A DNA stretch of 64,000 nucleotides, taken from NCBI RefSeq assembly GCF_018279705.1, contig NZ_CP036498.1, forward strand, positions 5,783,001 to 5,847,000, written 5' to 3'. Of the stretch, positions 25,338 to 35,666 are shown piece by piece (position 1 is the stretch's first letter; each line of letters begins with the position of its first letter). This stretch comes from Tardiphaga alba. Its GTDB lineage: Bacteria; Pseudomonadota; Alphaproteobacteria; Rhizobiales; Xanthobacteraceae. A model generated the notes under the pieces. That model had not been told where the DNA came from. It saw only the letters and a list, made by a program, of their open reading frames with translations, and searched no databases. The translations under genes were made by a program, and so were the position numbers.

Positions 25338-27854
25338 CTAGACGCTAATCATCGCGCGGATGCGCCGGGACAGGATATCGAGATCGAACGGCTTGGTGAT
25401 CATCTCCATGCCCGGCAGCAGAAAGCCTTCCGCCATCGCGACGCTTTCGGCATAGCCGGTGATGAAGAGAATCTTCAGATCAGGCCGCGTCTCTCGCGCC
25501 TGATCTGCAAGCTGGCGACCATTCATGCCGGGCAGGCCGACATCGGTGACTAGCAGATCGATCTTGGCGTTCCCTTGCAACACGGCCAGGCCGGATGTGC
25601 CGTCGATCGCTTCGAGCACGTGGTAGCCTTCGTCCTGCAACAGTTCGACGACGACTGCCCGCACCACAGGCTCGTCTTCGACGACAAGCACCGTTTCGCC
25701 CGCCGACTTGTGCTCGTCACGCTGCGTGCCGGCGACATCTTCCGACGCGGCGCCTTCGTGGCGTGGAAGATAGAGCTTCACACTGGTGCCGAGGCCGACA
25801 TGGCTGTCGATGCTGACATGGCCATTCGACTGTCGCGCGAAGCCGTAGATCATCGACAGGCCGAGGCCGGTGCCCTGCCCGATCGGCTTGGTCGTGAAGA
25901 ACGGATCGAAGGCGCGCGCCAGTACATCCGCCGTCATGCCGGTGCCGGTATCCGCCACTGCGATGCAGATATAGTCGCCGGGCGTCAGTGCCGGCGTATC
26001 CGCCGTGATGGTTCCGACATGGATGTTGCGGGTGACGATCGACAGCCTGCCGCCATCCGGCATGGCGTCGCGCGCATTGATGGCGAGATTGAGCAGCGCA
26101 CTTTCGAGCTGGTTGGGATCGCACAGCGTGGACCACAGGTCCGGCGCGGCCGCGATATGCAACTCGAGCCGCTCGCCGATGGTTCGCCGCAAAAGGTCCT
26201 CGAGCGACATCACCAGCGCATTGGCATCGACCGCCTTCGGCACCAGCGGCTGTCGTCGCGCGAAAGCCAGCAGCCGGTGCGTGAGCGACGCCGCGCGATT
26301 GGCCGAGGTCATCGCCGCATCGATGTAACGCGGAAGGCTCTCGGTGCGGCCCTGGCCGAGGCGCGTTTGCATCAGGTCGAGCGAACCGACGATGCCGGTC
26401 AGCAGATTGTTGAAATCGTGTGCAATGCCGCCCGTGAGCTGGCCGACCGCTTCCATCTTCTGCGACTGACGCAGCGCTTCTTCCGCGGCTTTCAGGCGCT
26501 CGGCGGCGGCCTTCTCCTCGGTGACGTCACGCGCCACGCAATAGATCAGCTCATTATCGGGCGTCGCGGTCCAGGATAGCCAGCGGTAGGACCCGTCCTT
26601 GTGGCGCAGCCGGTTCTCGAACCGGATCGTCTGATAACCCAGAGCGAGCTTCTCGATCTCGGCGATCGTCTTGGCCTGGTCGTCGGGATGTTCGAGCCAG
26701 CGCGAGGTACGATCGAGCAGATCGGTCTCGCTCCAGCCGAGCACCTGCGTCCAGGCCGGGTTCACCGTGCGCCAGGCCCCGCTATAGTCGGCCACCATCA
26801 GGAGGTCGCGCGACACGCTCCAGATGCGATCGCGCTCGCGGGTCTTTTCACGCACGCGCTCCGCCAGCGTGGCATTGAGTTCGGCAAGTTTGAGCGCAAG
26901 CTGCTTGGCCTGTTCCTCACTGCGCTGCAAAGCCTCGCGAGACTGCACCTCTTCGGTGACATCGGTATGCGCGCCGACCAGGCGGAGCGGCTTTCCACTC
27001 TCATCGCGCTCGATGATCGACTTGACGGAGATCCAGCGCAGCGCGCCATCGCTTGGGCGAATGATGCGATACTGCACGCTATATTCTTGCACGCCGCTTT
27101 TGACGGCCTCGATGAATTTCTGCTCGGTCGCTTCGCGATCTTCGGGATGGACGCGCGCCACCCAATCCTGATGCGACTCGTTGACGGCATCCGGCGGCAG
27201 GCCATGGATGCGCAGATATTCCGGCGAGCGGCGGTTGCGGAAACCCGTTCGCAGATCGACTTCGAGACCGCCGATACTGCCGATCTCCTGCACGCGCGCC
27301 AGTTCGGCCTCGCGTTCGCGCAGCGCGATATTGGCCTGATGGTCCTTCGTGACATCACGGCAGATCACCATCACGCCGCCGATGCCGTCATCGCCATCAA
27401 GCGGGCTGTAACCATAGGTCCAATAGCCGTAGGTCAGCTCGCCGTTGCGAGTGACGGGGATCAACTGATCCTCATGCCAGGTGGGGCCGCCACCGGACAT
27501 CACCTGATCGACCTGCGGGCCGATGATATGCCAGATCTCATGCCAGAACGCGCGACCTTGCTCGCCGAGCGCACGCGGATGCTGCTGGTCGTCCAGCGTC
27601 GCGCGATAGGCGTCATTGTAGAACTGGATGAGCTCAGGCCCCCACCAGATGAATATCGGGTGATAGCTGTTGAGCAGGATGCGGATCGCCGTGCGCAGGC
27701 CCTGAGGCCAGCCGGATGGCGGGCCGAGCGGCGAGGAACGCCAGTCGTAAGCGCGCATCAGCGCGCCCATGTCGCCACCACCGGCGAGGAAATCGACCTG
27801 ATTCTCTGTACGCTCTGCCGCCATATGCGGAACAATCGATCCGTCTGAATTCAT
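25338..27854 (-). CDS. Multi-PAS hybrid sensor histidine kinase / response regulator
   Basis: An 838-aa soluble hybrid kinase. Three or four PAS-type sensor domains occupy about residues 35-445 (for example [39 protein letters not shown]...[27 protein letters not shown]). They are followed by HisKA with His479 in [20 protein letters not shown], HATPase_c ([35 protein letters not shown]) and a C-terminal receiver with Asp771 in [13 protein letters not shown] and the lysine in MITKPFD. There is no membrane helix. A shorter start at 27824 is possible; neither has a clear ribosome-binding site. No response regulator gene is adjacent. The input signal is unknown. Confidence 0.9.
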   Translation of the reverse strand: MNSDGSIVPHMAAERTENQVDFLAGGGDMGALMRAYDWRSSPLGPPSGWPQGLRTAIRILLNSYHPIFIWWGPELIQFYNDAYRATLDDQQHPRALGEQGRAFWHEIWHIIGPQVDQVMSGGGPTWHEDQLIPVTRNGELTYGYWTYGYSPLDGDDGIGGVMVICRDVTKDHQANIALREREAELARVQEIGSIGGLEVDLRTGFRNRRSPEYLRIHGLPPDAVNESHQDWVARVHPEDREATEQKFIEAVKSGVQEYSVQYRIIRPSDGALRWISVKSIIERDESGKPLRLVGAHTDVTEEVQSREALQRSEEQAKQLALKLAELNATLAERVREKTRERDRIWSVSRDLLMVADYSGAWRTVNPAWTQVLGWSETDLLDRTSRWLEHPDDQAKTIAEIEKLALGYQTIRFENRLRHKDGSYRWLSWTATPDNELIYCVARDVTEEKAAAERLKAAEEALRQSQKMEAVGQLTGGIAHDFNNLLTGIVGSLDLMQTRLGQGRTESLPRYIDAAMTSANRAASLTHRLLAFARRQPLVPKAVDANALVMSLEDLLRRTIGERLELHIAAAPDLWSTLCDPNQLESALLNLAINARDAMPDGGRLSIVTRNIHVGTITADTPALTPGDYICIAVADTGTGMTADVLARAFDPFFTTKPIGQGTGLGLSMIYGFARQSNGHVSIDSHVGLGTSVKLYLPRHEGAASEDVAGTQRDEHKSAGETVLVVEDEPVVRAVVVELLQDEGYHVLEAIDGTSGLAVLQGNAKIDLLVTDVGLPGMNGRQLADQARETRPDLKILFITGYAESVAMAEGFLLPGMEMITKPFDLDILSRRIRAMISV

Positions 27855-27987
27855 GCAGGAATTTAGCGGGCGCAGGCCAGCTGCGCAAATCGCAATATGC
27901 GGACTTCAGGCGCGCAGCGACAGGGAGCAGTTCAGGCTGAACGCCGTCTGTCGCACAGCGCCATCGATACCCGCAAAGGATAGAGAA

Positions 27988-29142
27988 TTACTTGATCAGG
28001 CCGATCGCAGAGAGCGCGCGGGTGACGACGCCGGAGACGTCCGACGCGCGTCGACCGGGCGGGTTGCGCCTTTTGCTGCGGCGATCCTGTTCCGCGCGCT
28101 GTTGCTGCGGGCGCGATGGTCGGCTACGCGACTCTTCGCTCGCTGCGGTACGGATCGGCGCCTGCTTCGTCAGGCCGAAAAACTGCGCGATGTGCCAGGA
28201 CGAGGCGATGCCGGCATCGAGCATGAATTTGGTGGCGGCACCATAGGCGTCTTCCTGACCTTCGATGGCCAGCGGCGTGCCATGGACCATGCCGGTGATG
28301 GTGTAGGACTCCACCACGGTCTCGCCAGTCCCGTTCCACCACACCTCGCGCGGATAGCCATCGACATCGCCTGCGGACATCGGCGCGTCCGGGAGGCCAT
28401 GAAGGCCCAGCCACTGCTTGACGATCTCGCCGGCATTGGCGGGATTGACGGTGCGATCGGCTGCGCCATGCCAGACCGAGACGCGCGGCCACGGCCCCTG
28501 ATGCGGCGACGCCTTGCGGACGAGATCGCCGAGCTCCTGCATGCTGCGCGTCGGCGCGCGATACATGCCGGCCAGCGCCTCCTGCGTCGATTGCGCAATG
28601 CCGTAAGGCAGGCCGGCAATGATTGCGCCGGCGGCAAACACGTCGGGATAGGTGGCGAGCATCACAGACGCCATTGCGCCACCAGCGGACAGGCCGGTGA
28701 CATAGATGCGTTTGGCATCGACACCATGAGCGATGGCCGCATGCTCGACCATCTGTCGGATCGATAATGCTTCGCCGCTATCGCGGCTGATATCTTCGGC
28801 GGCGAACCAGTTGAAGCATGTGTTGCTGTTATTCGCACGTGTCTGCTCGGGCATCACGAGCACGAAACCATAGCGCTGCGCCAGCTTCGACCAGCCCGAG
28901 CCGAGGTCATAACCGGCAGCCGTCTGCGTGCAGCCATGCAGCACGACGACCAGTGCCGGCTTCGGCGCAAGCTGCTCCGGCGCATAGGCGAACATTTTGA
29001 GATTGCCGGGATTGCTGCCGAAGTCGGTCACTTCCTCCAGCGGACTGTCGCCAACGGGAAGCTCGGTGCGGCCCATGCCGTTCAGGCCACCCGCCATTTT
29101 GGGGAGGTGGCGGAAGAATTCGATGTTATCGGCGAGGGACAC
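27988..29142 (-). CDS. PHB depolymerase-family esterase (LpqC-like)
   Basis: A 384-aa alpha/beta-hydrolase of the esterase_phb family. The oxyanion region is LVVVLHGCTQTAAGYD, the nucleophile elbow is GLSAGGAM with Ser152, and later VSVWHGAADRTVNP and TGMVHGTPLA probably supply the acidic residue and histidine. No signal peptide is evident, so an intracellular poly-3-hydroxybutyrate or other ester hydrolase is possible. The C-terminal 55 residues are Arg/Gln-rich and look disordered. I set the start at GTG 29142, preceded by CAGGAG at five bases; the 33 codons upstream in the longest frame are not family-like. The substrate is not established. Confidence 0.87.
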   Translation of the reverse strand: MSLADNIEFFRHLPKMAGGLNGMGRTELPVGDSPLEEVTDFGSNPGNLKMFAYAPEQLAPKPALVVVLHGCTQTAAGYDLGSGWSKLAQRYGFVLVMPEQTRANNSNTCFNWFAAEDISRDSGEALSIRQMVEHAAIAHGVDAKRIYVTGLSAGGAMASVMLATYPDVFAAGAIIAGLPYGIAQSTQEALAGMYRAPTRSMQELGDLVRKASPHQGPWPRVSVWHGAADRTVNPANAGEIVKQWLGLHGLPDAPMSAGDVDGYPREVWWNGTGETVVESYTITGMVHGTPLAIEGQEDAYGAATKFMLDAGIASSWHIAQFFGLTKQAPIRTAASEESRSRPSRPQQQRAEQDRRSKRRNPPGRRASDVSGVVTRALSAIGLIK

Positions 29143-29339
29143 GGCAGCTCCTGAAGGTCGGCGCGCTTTGACAACAGCACCGACATCATATGGTTGCTGC
29201 ACTGCAAAATAATAACGGATGGGAACCCGAAAGCCCATCAAACAAACGCGACTTCGGGAAAAAACTTTGCAAGAAAGGTATTAGAAGAAGCCCCGCGCGG
29301 CGGGAACCGGGCGGGACCGAAGCAAATGATGAAACGGGC

Positions 29340-29570
29340 CTAGTTCTTCTTCATCATGTTGTCTTTCTTCATATTGTCTTTTTGCATGCCGTCTTTGGAC
29401 ATGGTGTCCTTCTTCATCCCGTCTTTCGCCATGCCATCTTTGGACATGCCGTCGCTCTTCTGCATGCCGGAGCCCATCTTGCTTGAATCCTGACTGGTGG
29501 TCTGGGCAAAGGCGGCGGGCGCGGCACCGAGCGCGGTGGCACAGATGGCGGCGAGAATGATCTTCTTCAT
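29340..29570 (-). CDS. Exported pentapeptide MXKDX repeat protein
   Basis: A 76-aa exported protein. Signal peptide: MKKIILAAICATALGAAPAAFA. The mature part is almost entirely tandem five-residue units of the form M-x-K-D-x (MSKDG, MAKDG, MKKDT, MSKDG, MQKDN, MKKDN), giving methionine every fifth residue. This matches the named family 'pentapeptide MXKDX repeat protein'. The start has a strong GGAGGT. Periodic methionines with charged residues suggest metal (copper or silver) binding or an oxidant sink, which is inference only. It is divergent from the transhydrogenase gene. Confidence 0.9.
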   Translation of the reverse strand: MKKIILAAICATALGAAPAAFAQTTSQDSSKMGSGMQKSDGMSKDGMAKDGMKKDTMSKDGMQKDNMKKDNMMKKN

Positions 29571-29816
29571 GGTCGTACCTCCAGATGGTCGCCCCGCCCG
29601 GCACCATGCCCGCGGAAACGCTCCTATCGCTCTTCGGTACGGCGTCCGGCCGTCAGTTGTTACACCGGGAGCCTGTCGCAAATCCGTGATCGCGACGTCA
29701 TTACCCACATGGCGGCGGTGAAGACTCAAAAGACTGTCGCAAAACCGCGATACGGATCTGGCCTGATTGCTGCATGGCAACACGCTGCCAGCTCCTCCTG
29801 CCATCGAGACCTTTTC

Positions 29817-31211
29817 ATGCATGACTACGACATGATCGTCATCGGCTCCGGTCCGTCGGGCCGGCGTGCCGCCATTCAATGCGCCAAGCTCGGCAAGTCG
29901 GTGCTGGTGGTGGAGAAGGGACGACGGGTCGGCGGCGTCTCCGTGCATACGGGAACGATCCCTTCGAAAACGTTGCGCGAGACCGTCCTCAACCTGTCCG
30001 GCTGGCGCGAGCGCGGTTTCTATGGGCTCGGCTATCGCGTCAAGCAGGATATCGGCGCGCACGACCTGATCGCGCGACTGCACAAGACGCTCAATCACGA
30101 AGTCGAAGTGCTGGAGCATCAGTTCAGCCGCAACGGCGTCCGCACCGCGAATGGCGAAGCACGCTTCACCGGCCCGCATGACATCGAGATCGTGTCGGAG
30201 CGCGGCGACGTCAAACGCGTCACCGGTGAAAAAATCCTCATCGCCTGCGGCACGCGTCCGTTCCGCCCGGACTATGTGCCGTTCGATGGCAACACCGTCC
30301 TCGACAGTGACGAGGTGGTCGAACTCTCGAAACTGCCGCGCAGCCTCGCGGTGATCGGCGCCGGCGTGATCGGCGTCGAATATGCGACCATCTTCAGCGC
30401 GCTTGACGTGGCCGTGACGCTGATCGAGCCGCGCAACAGCTTCCTCGATTTCATCGACAAGGAGCTGATCGGCGAGTTCATGCACGAGCTGCGCGATCGC
30501 AATGTCGCGCTGCGGTTGGGATCGAAGGTGGATGCCATCAGGATCGCTGACAGCGGGCATATCGTCACCGATCTCTCCGATGGCCGCCACGTCACCTCCG
30601 ACATGCTGCTGTTTGCTGCAGGCCGCGTCGGCGCCACTGATGCGCTGAAACTCGATACCGCCGGAATCGAGGTTGACTATCGCGGCCGCATCAAGGTCGA
30701 TCCGGTCACGATGCAGACCACCGTGCCGCATATCTATGCCGCCGGTGACGTGATCGGCTTTCCATCGCTGGCCTCCACATCCATGGAACAGGGCCGTGTC
30801 GCCGCCTGCCATGCGCTGGGCATCGACGCGCATGCGCCGCCGGAATTCTTCCCCTACGGCATCTATTCGGTGCCGGAAATCTCGACGACCGGCCTCACCG
30901 AAGAGGAAGTCCGCGAGAAGGGCATCCCCTACGAGATCGGCATCGCGCGCTTCCGCGAAACCTCGCGCGGCCACATCATGGGGCTGAACAGCGGCATGAT
31001 GAAGATGATCTTCTCCACGCGCACCAAACGGCTGCTCGGCGTGCACATCCTCGGCGAAGGCGCGACAGAGCTGATCCATATCGGCCAGGCCGTGCTGAAC
31101 CTGAAGGGCACGATCGACTACTTCATCCAGAACACGTTCAACTATCCGACGCTGGCGGAAGCCTACAAGATTGCCGGGCTGGATGCGTGGAACAGGATGA
31201 CGGCGAAGTAG
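29817..31211 (+). CDS. sthA: Soluble pyridine nucleotide transhydrogenase
   Basis: A 464-aa FAD-dependent cytosolic enzyme that transfers hydride between NADPH and NAD. Order: FAD-binding DYDMIVIGSGPSGRRAAIQCAKLG; the segment VGGVSVHTGTIPSKTLRE, which matches SthA (HWGTIPSKALR in E. coli) and lacks the redox disulfide of lipoamide dehydrogenase; IACGTRPFRPDYV; NAD(P)-binding VIGAGVIGVEYATIF; YAAGDVIGFPSLASTSMEQGR; and the dimerisation domain from YSVPEIS to NTFNYPTLAEAYKIAGLD. The start is placed at 29817; 36 upstream codons in frame lack homology. It is followed by a palindromic repeat. Confidence 0.93.
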   Translation: MHDYDMIVIGSGPSGRRAAIQCAKLGKSVLVVEKGRRVGGVSVHTGTIPSKTLRETVLNLSGWRERGFYGLGYRVKQDIGAHDLIARLHKTLNHEVEVLEHQFSRNGVRTANGEARFTGPHDIEIVSERGDVKRVTGEKILIACGTRPFRPDYVPFDGNTVLDSDEVVELSKLPRSLAVIGAGVIGVEYATIFSALDVAVTLIEPRNSFLDFIDKELIGEFMHELRDRNVALRLGSKVDAIRIADSGHIVTDLSDGRHVTSDMLLFAAGRVGATDALKLDTAGIEVDYRGRIKVDPVTMQTTVPHIYAAGDVIGFPSLASTSMEQGRVAACHALGIDAHAPPEFFPYGIYSVPEISTTGLTEEEVREKGIPYEIGIARFRETSRGHIMGLNSGMMKMIFSTRTKRLLGVHILGEGATELIHIGQAVLNLKGTIDYFIQNTFNYPTLAEAYKIAGLDAWNRMTAK

Positions 31212-31224
31212 CTCAGAGAATGTA

Positions 31225-31300
31225 GGGTGGGCAAAGCGAAGCGTGCCCACCATCAAATCACGGCTGGTAAAGGTGGGCACGCTGCGCTTTGCCCACCCTA
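31225..31300. repeat. Palindromic repeat, class A (long form)
   Basis: GTAGGGTGGGCAAAGCGAAG at the left and TGCGCTTTGCCCACCCTA at the right enclose an inner CGTGCCCACC / GGTGGGCACG pair. It has the same core as 5206-5239 and 63441-63525. It sits between the convergent sthA and OmpA-like genes. Confidence 0.88.
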
Positions 31301-31318
31301 AGCAACAGCGATCGTCTC

Positions 31319-32398
31319 TCAGTTCAGCTTCACGACCTCCACACGCCGGTTCTTTGCACGTCCATCATCCGCATCATTCGACGCCGCCGGCGCCAGCATC
31401 CCGACGCCGGCGGCGCGCAGGCGTTTGCCATCGGCGCGGTAGCTGGCCGTCAGCGCAGCCACCACCGATTCCGCGCGACGGCGGGAGAGATCCAAATTGT
31501 AGTCGTAGGCGCCCTGATTGTCGGTGTGGCCAACGATGAGCACCGCGAGCTTCGGGTCGGATGACAGCAATCCCGCGATCTCCTGCAGGGTCGGCGCGGA
31601 TTCCGGCTTGAGATCGGCCTTTCCGGTATCGAAGAAGATCCCGTACAGCGCCACCCGCCCGGTCGAGCCGATGGTCTTGGCCATGTCATCCGCTTTGACG
31701 ACGACCATTTTCTGCTCGCGCGGCTTGGGCTCGACGATATGCACCAGGGCAATGGTGCGCTCGTTGAATGCCTTGCAGTAGAGATCGTCCTTCATCTGAA
31801 ACGTATGCACGGTGACATAGGCATCGCCGCCGGGCTGTGGAATTTTGGCGGCGAAGAACCGCTGATCGTCGATGCCCGATGTCAGCGCGCATTTGCCGTT
31901 GGAGAAATCGGCATCCTTGATCTGCGCTTCGGTGACAAAATGCATCATCAGGCTCATGTCGCCGCCGCCGCCTGAACTGGAGCGGGTCGATTCGCCGCCG
32001 CAATCCTCGCCCTTGCAGGTGAACAGGACGTCGCCGCCGGCAGACTTCACGACGTCCTGATAGTTGCGCAGCACTTCGAGCGGTGAACGATTGGCCGGCA
32101 ACAGATAGACGATGCGCGTGCGCGCGCCTTCGACCTCCAGCGCCTGCTTCGGCTTGAAGACCTGATTGTTCATGCGATCGCGTTCGCTATCGCCGGCCTT
32201 TTCCAGTTTCGACAGCGGGATGCTCAGATCGGTGAATGCGAGACGTTCATAGCTGACGATGAACGAGCCGTCGTAGCGCTTGAGCAGCGCATTGTCGCGT
32301 GCACCGGGGATGTCTTTGTTCGGAATGGTCGCTTCGGCCAATGCGCTGCCGGCGCCGAGCAGGCAGAAGAAGCCGAGCGTCAGATATCGTCCCAACAT
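31319..32398 (-). CDS. OmpA-family protein with DUF4892-like N-terminal domain
   Basis: A 359-aa exported envelope protein. Signal peptide: MLGRYLTLGFFCLLGAGSALA. The N-terminal domain (about 25-225) has YDGSFIVSYERLAFTDLSIPLSKLE and TRIVYLLPANRSPLEVLRNYQDVVKSAGGDVLFTCKGEDCGG, resembling DUF4892. The C-terminal OmpA peptidoglycan-binding domain (about 245-355) has YGIFFDTGKADLKPESAPTLQEIAGLL, LIVGHTDNQGAYDYNLDLSRRRAESVV and GRAKNRRVEVVKL, with the Asp and Arg that bind diaminopimelate. It would link the periplasm or outer membrane to the cell wall. The start is put at 32398; upstream codons lack a signal sequence. It probably forms a single transcription unit. Confidence 0.9.
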   Translation of the reverse strand: MLGRYLTLGFFCLLGAGSALAEATIPNKDIPGARDNALLKRYDGSFIVSYERLAFTDLSIPLSKLEKAGDSERDRMNNQVFKPKQALEVEGARTRIVYLLPANRSPLEVLRNYQDVVKSAGGDVLFTCKGEDCGGESTRSSSGGGGDMSLMMHFVTEAQIKDADFSNGKCALTSGIDDQRFFAAKIPQPGGDAYVTVHTFQMKDDLYCKAFNERTIALVHIVEPKPREQKMVVVKADDMAKTIGSTGRVALYGIFFDTGKADLKPESAPTLQEIAGLLSSDPKLAVLIVGHTDNQGAYDYNLDLSRRRAESVVAALTASYRADGKRLRAAGVGMLAPAASNDADDGRAKNRRVEVVKLN

Positions 32399-32553
32399 GA
32401 ATGATGCGCCTCCGTTGCACGGATGGACACGATCATCATTCACGGTGCGGAGACAAGGAAACTCGGAGGTGGCCGAACGCCGCGCAGCCATGCCCGGTTT
32501 CCGTTGAACCAAACATGGCTGCGCAATGACTTATACGATCGTCCTGCGCGTCG

Positions 32554-33492
32554 TTAGCCCCAAGGGCCACGACGCGGCGCGCTGCCGCCATTCCATGGGC
32601 CGGTCGCGGCTGGAGCAGCCGGGCGCTGCTGCACATAGCCGCCTTGCGCGCCCATCTGCTGCGCGAGCTGCTGCAGCGCTGCGATACGATTTTGCGTGGC
32701 CGGGTGGGTCGTGAACAGATTGTCCATGGCGCGGCCCGACAGCGGATTGATGATGAACATATGCGCGGTCGCCGGTGCACGCTCGGCGTCCTCGTTCGGG
32801 ATGTGATGCGCGGCGTTCTCGATCTTGGCCAGTGCCGAGGCGAGCCACATGGGCTGGCCGCAGATCCGCGCACCCATCTCGTCGGCGGCATATTCGCGCG
32901 TGCGAGAGATCGCCATCTGCACCAGCATGGCGGCGAGCGGCGCCAGGATCATCAGCGCGATCTGGCCGATGACACCCGGGCCATTATTGTTGCGGTTGCC
33001 GCCGAAAAACATGCCGAACTGGGCGATCATTCCGATCGCACCGGCAATGGTGGCGGTGATGGTCATCAGCAGCGTGTCGTGATGCTTGATATGCGCAAGC
33101 TCATGCGCCACCACGCCAGCTAGCTCCTCGCGCGACAGCTGCTGCATCAGGCCCGTCGTGACAGCAACGGCGGCATTCTCCGGATTGCGGCCGGTCGCGA
33201 ACGCGTTCGGCTGCGGATTGTCCATGATATAGACCTTGGGCATCGGCAGCTGCGCATTGTGGGCGAGCTCGCCGACCATGCGATACAGGTCGGGCGCATT
33301 GCGCGCATCCACCGGCTGCGCGCCGTGCATCGACAGCACCGCGCGATCCGAATTCCAGTAGGCGAACATGTTCATGCCGGCGGCAACCACCAGCGCGATC
33401 ATCGCGCCCGACGCACCGCCCATGAGATAGCCAACGCCCATGAACAGGGCGGTCATGCCGGCCAGCAAGATTGCGGTCTTGAAATAGCTCAT
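32554..33492 (-). CDS. htpX: Membrane zinc metalloprotease HtpX
   Basis: A 312-aa inner-membrane M48 protease that degrades misfolded membrane proteins. Membrane helices are at about 5-24 and 29-46. The zinc motif [10 protein letters not shown] gives His130, Glu131 and His134, with the third ligand probably the Glu of [10 protein letters not shown]. Other family markers are [15 protein letters not shown] and the helices after the active site ([22 protein letters not shown]). The C-terminus is rich in Gly, Pro and Ala. AGGAGGAACG precedes the ATG at 33492. The order and length agree with rhizobial HtpX. Confidence 0.95.
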   Translation of the reverse strand: MSYFKTAILLAGMTALFMGVGYLMGGASGAMIALVVAAGMNMFAYWNSDRAVLSMHGAQPVDARNAPDLYRMVGELAHNAQLPMPKVYIMDNPQPNAFATGRNPENAAVAVTTGLMQQLSREELAGVVAHELAHIKHHDTLLMTITATIAGAIGMIAQFGMFFGGNRNNNGPGVIGQIALMILAPLAAMLVQMAISRTREYAADEMGARICGQPMWLASALAKIENAAHHIPNEDAERAPATAHMFIINPLSGRAMDNLFTTHPATQNRIAALQQLAQQMGAQGGYVQQRPAAPAATGPWNGGSAPRRGPWG

Positions 33493-33605
33493 CGTTCCTC
33501 CTGCTCCCGCGCGCCAACACGCGACGAATGCGCTGCGGTGCATGCATAAAATGGTGATGGCAGTGATTGTTCCGCAAGGCGTACTGATGCGGCAGCGCGT
33601 CGCAA

Positions 33606-34010
33606 TCAGAGGACGGTTTCAAGATCGGTCTGACCGAATTCGCCACCCGTCGCCAGAATCGGAACGTCGTAGTGCTTTGCGCACGCATAATGCAGGCAAT
33701 CGCCCAGATTGAGACCACGGCGCCCCGATCGGTAGCGATGCGCCGCCGCTAGCGCGAGTGCAACCGTTACGCCGGCCGGTGGCAGGTCACTGATCTCGAT
33801 GCTATGCTGGTCGAGAAATTCGAGCACCATCTTCTCGACCACATCGATGGGCAAATTGAACTTGTCCGGACGTGCGAGGCCCATCACCGCTTCGAGGACC
33901 GCAACCGGCGATGTGAGGCGCTGCTTTCCGCCAGCGAGGGCATCAGCGACGCGCTCGGCTTCGGGCTCGCCCGACAGCATCGCGATCACTGCGCATGCAT
34001 CGACGAACAT
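33606..34010 (-). CDS. vapC: VapC-type PIN-domain ribonuclease toxin
   Basis: A 134-aa PIN-domain protein, the predicted toxin of a type II toxin-antitoxin pair. The acidic catalytic residues are all visible: Asp4 (MFVDAC), Glu40 (AVLEAVMG), Asp104 (NLGDCLHYA) and Asp129 near the end. The pattern [24 protein letters not shown] and [32 protein letters not shown] matches the VapC28/30-like group. The start codon shares one base with the stop of vapB, so translation is coupled. VapC enzymes cut tRNA or rRNA; the target here is unknown. Confidence 0.93.
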   Translation of the reverse strand: MFVDACAVIAMLSGEPEAERVADALAGGKQRLTSPVAVLEAVMGLARPDKFNLPIDVVEKMVLEFLDQHSIEISDLPPAGVTVALALAAAHRYRSGRRGLNLGDCLHYACAKHYDVPILATGGEFGQTDLETVL

Positions 34011-34255
34011 CAATCCGCCTCCCATTGCTCGTCAAAGGCCTCACGCGGCAACGGCTTCTTTGCCTTCTCGCCGAGAGTAACACCATATTTCGCGCGCAAA
34101 CGAGCTGCCGTTTGCAACGGCGTTTCGCCTTTACGCCGCCTCTCGATTGCCTCGGTCATGGCGATCACGATGGCATCGGTGATGCTGACGTCAGCCAGCT
34201 TGGCAAACTCGCGCGTCAGGGCATCTGCCTCCGGGTTGTTGACATTGATCGGCAC
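34010..34255 (-). CDS. vapB: VapB-type antitoxin (Rv0623-like / PSK family)
   Basis: An 81-aa antitoxin of the PSK/Rv0623 group. INVNNPEADALTREFAKLADVSITDAIVIAMTEAIERRR is the DNA-binding ribbon-helix-helix-like part, and the rest (LQTAARLRAKYG ... LPREAFDEQWEAD) wraps the toxin. I set the start at GTG 34255: GGAGGGT lies six bases upstream, and the protein then begins (M)PINVNNPEAD as in the family. An ATG four codons earlier overlaps that ribosome-binding site. It is the first gene of the vapBC operon, which it probably autoregulates. Confidence 0.92.
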   Translation of the reverse strand: MPINVNNPEADALTREFAKLADVSITDAIVIAMTEAIERRRKGETPLQTAARLRAKYGVTLGEKAKKPLPREAFDEQWEAD

Positions 34256-34438
34256 CGCACCCTCCATGTAGATAGTTCGACTTATCGATGTAGATAGCAC
34301 GATTTTCCACCAAACAATAGAGCGAACACAGGGTAGCCGCCACGGGAGGCGGCCATGCGGCGGATCGCATTGACGCCGGTCTCGGTGACCCTAGGCTGGT
34401 GACAAGCAAAAAAGACCACAAGCAAAGAGGAAACATTC

Positions 34439-35662
34439 ATGGCTCGCGTGAAGTTCGGCGCCTTTCTCGCTCCCCATCATCCCATCGGCGAACATCCGAT
34501 GCTGCAGTTCCGGCGAGACCTCGATCTCGTCGAGCAGCTCGACTCGCTCGGCTATGACGAATTCTGGTGCGGCGAGCATCACTCATCCGGCTGGGAGATG
34601 ATCGCTTCGCCGGAGATGTTCCTCGCCGCCGCGGGCGAACGCACCAAGCGCATCCGGCTCGGCACCGGCGTGATCTCGCTGCCCTACCATCACCCCTACA
34701 ATGTCGCCCAGCGCATGGTGCAGCTCGACCATATGACCGGCGGGCGCGCCATCTTCGGCTCGGGACCGGGTGCACTGGCGTCCGATGCGCATACGCTCGG
34801 CATCGATCCGATGACCCAGCGCGACCGCCAGGACGAGGCCATCGACATCATCCGCCGCCTGTTCAGAGGCGAGCGCGTCACGGCGAAGAGCGACTGGTTC
34901 ACCATGAACGACGCGGCGCTGCAGATCCTGCCGCTGCAGGAAGAGATGCCATTCGTGGTGGCCTCGCAGATTTCGCCGTCCGGCATGACGCTGGCCGGCA
35001 AATACGGCATCGGCATCATTTCGCTGGGCTCGATGTCCACGCAAGGGCTGATGGCACTGCCGACGCAATGGGGCTTTGCCGAGGATGCCGCGAAGAAGCA
35101 CGGCACCACCGTCGACCGCGCCAATTGGCGGGTGCTGCTGTCCTGGCACATTGCCGAAACGCGCGAACAGGCCGAGCGCGAGGCCGGCCCTGGCCTGATG
35201 CGCTGGCACAACGAATACACCGTGAAGACGCTGCAGCGGCCGGGAGTACAGCCCTTCTCGTCACCCGAGGATGCCGTGGAGAAGACGGCAGGCGGCGAGA
35301 ATGCAGCATCCACCATCGGCACGCCCGATGATCTCATCAAGACCATCAAGAACCTGATGCAGGTAAGCGGCGGCGTCGGCACCATCATCGGCTTCGTGCA
35401 TGACTGGGCCAATTCGGAAAACACGCGGCGCAGCTGGGACATGGTGGCGCGCTATGTGGTGCCGGAGATCAACGGCTACATCGCATCCTTGCGCAAATCA
35501 CAGACCTGGGTGATCGAGAACCGCGAGGTGTTCGAGCGCGCCGGACAGGCCGTGATGGCCAAGATCATGCAGAACGAGAAGGCCGCCGCCGCGCTGCCGC
35601 TCACCGGACCGGGCCGCGTAGCGATCCCGACGGTGAATGCGCCGGATCTGCGGAAAGGCTGA
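34439..35662 (+). CDS. LLM-class flavin-dependent oxidoreductase
   Basis: A 407-aa luciferase-like monooxygenase. The TIM-barrel core shows MARVKFGAFLAPHHPIGEHP, GYDEFWCGEHHSSGWEMIASPEMFLAAAGERTKRIRLGTGVISLPYHHPYNVAQRMVQLDHMTGGRAIFGSGPGA and PFVVASQISPSGMTLAGKYGIGI. This is closest to the limonene-monooxygenase-like group. It should use reduced FMN or F420-like flavin and oxygen; in this organism type FMNH2 is expected. The substrate is unknown. AAGAGGAAAC precedes the ATG. No flavin reductase gene is adjacent; the nearest is in the ssu cluster 11 kb away. It is followed by a palindromic repeat. Confidence 0.9.
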   Translation: MARVKFGAFLAPHHPIGEHPMLQFRRDLDLVEQLDSLGYDEFWCGEHHSSGWEMIASPEMFLAAAGERTKRIRLGTGVISLPYHHPYNVAQRMVQLDHMTGGRAIFGSGPGALASDAHTLGIDPMTQRDRQDEAIDIIRRLFRGERVTAKSDWFTMNDAALQILPLQEEMPFVVASQISPSGMTLAGKYGIGIISLGSMSTQGLMALPTQWGFAEDAAKKHGTTVDRANWRVLLSWHIAETREQAEREAGPGLMRWHNEYTVKTLQRPGVQPFSSPEDAVEKTAGGENAASTIGTPDDLIKTIKNLMQVSGGVGTIIGFVHDWANSENTRRSWDMVARYVVPEINGYIASLRKSQTWVIENREVFERAGQAVMAKIMQNEKAAAALPLTGPGRVAIPTVNAPDLRKG

Positions 35663-35666
35663 GCCT

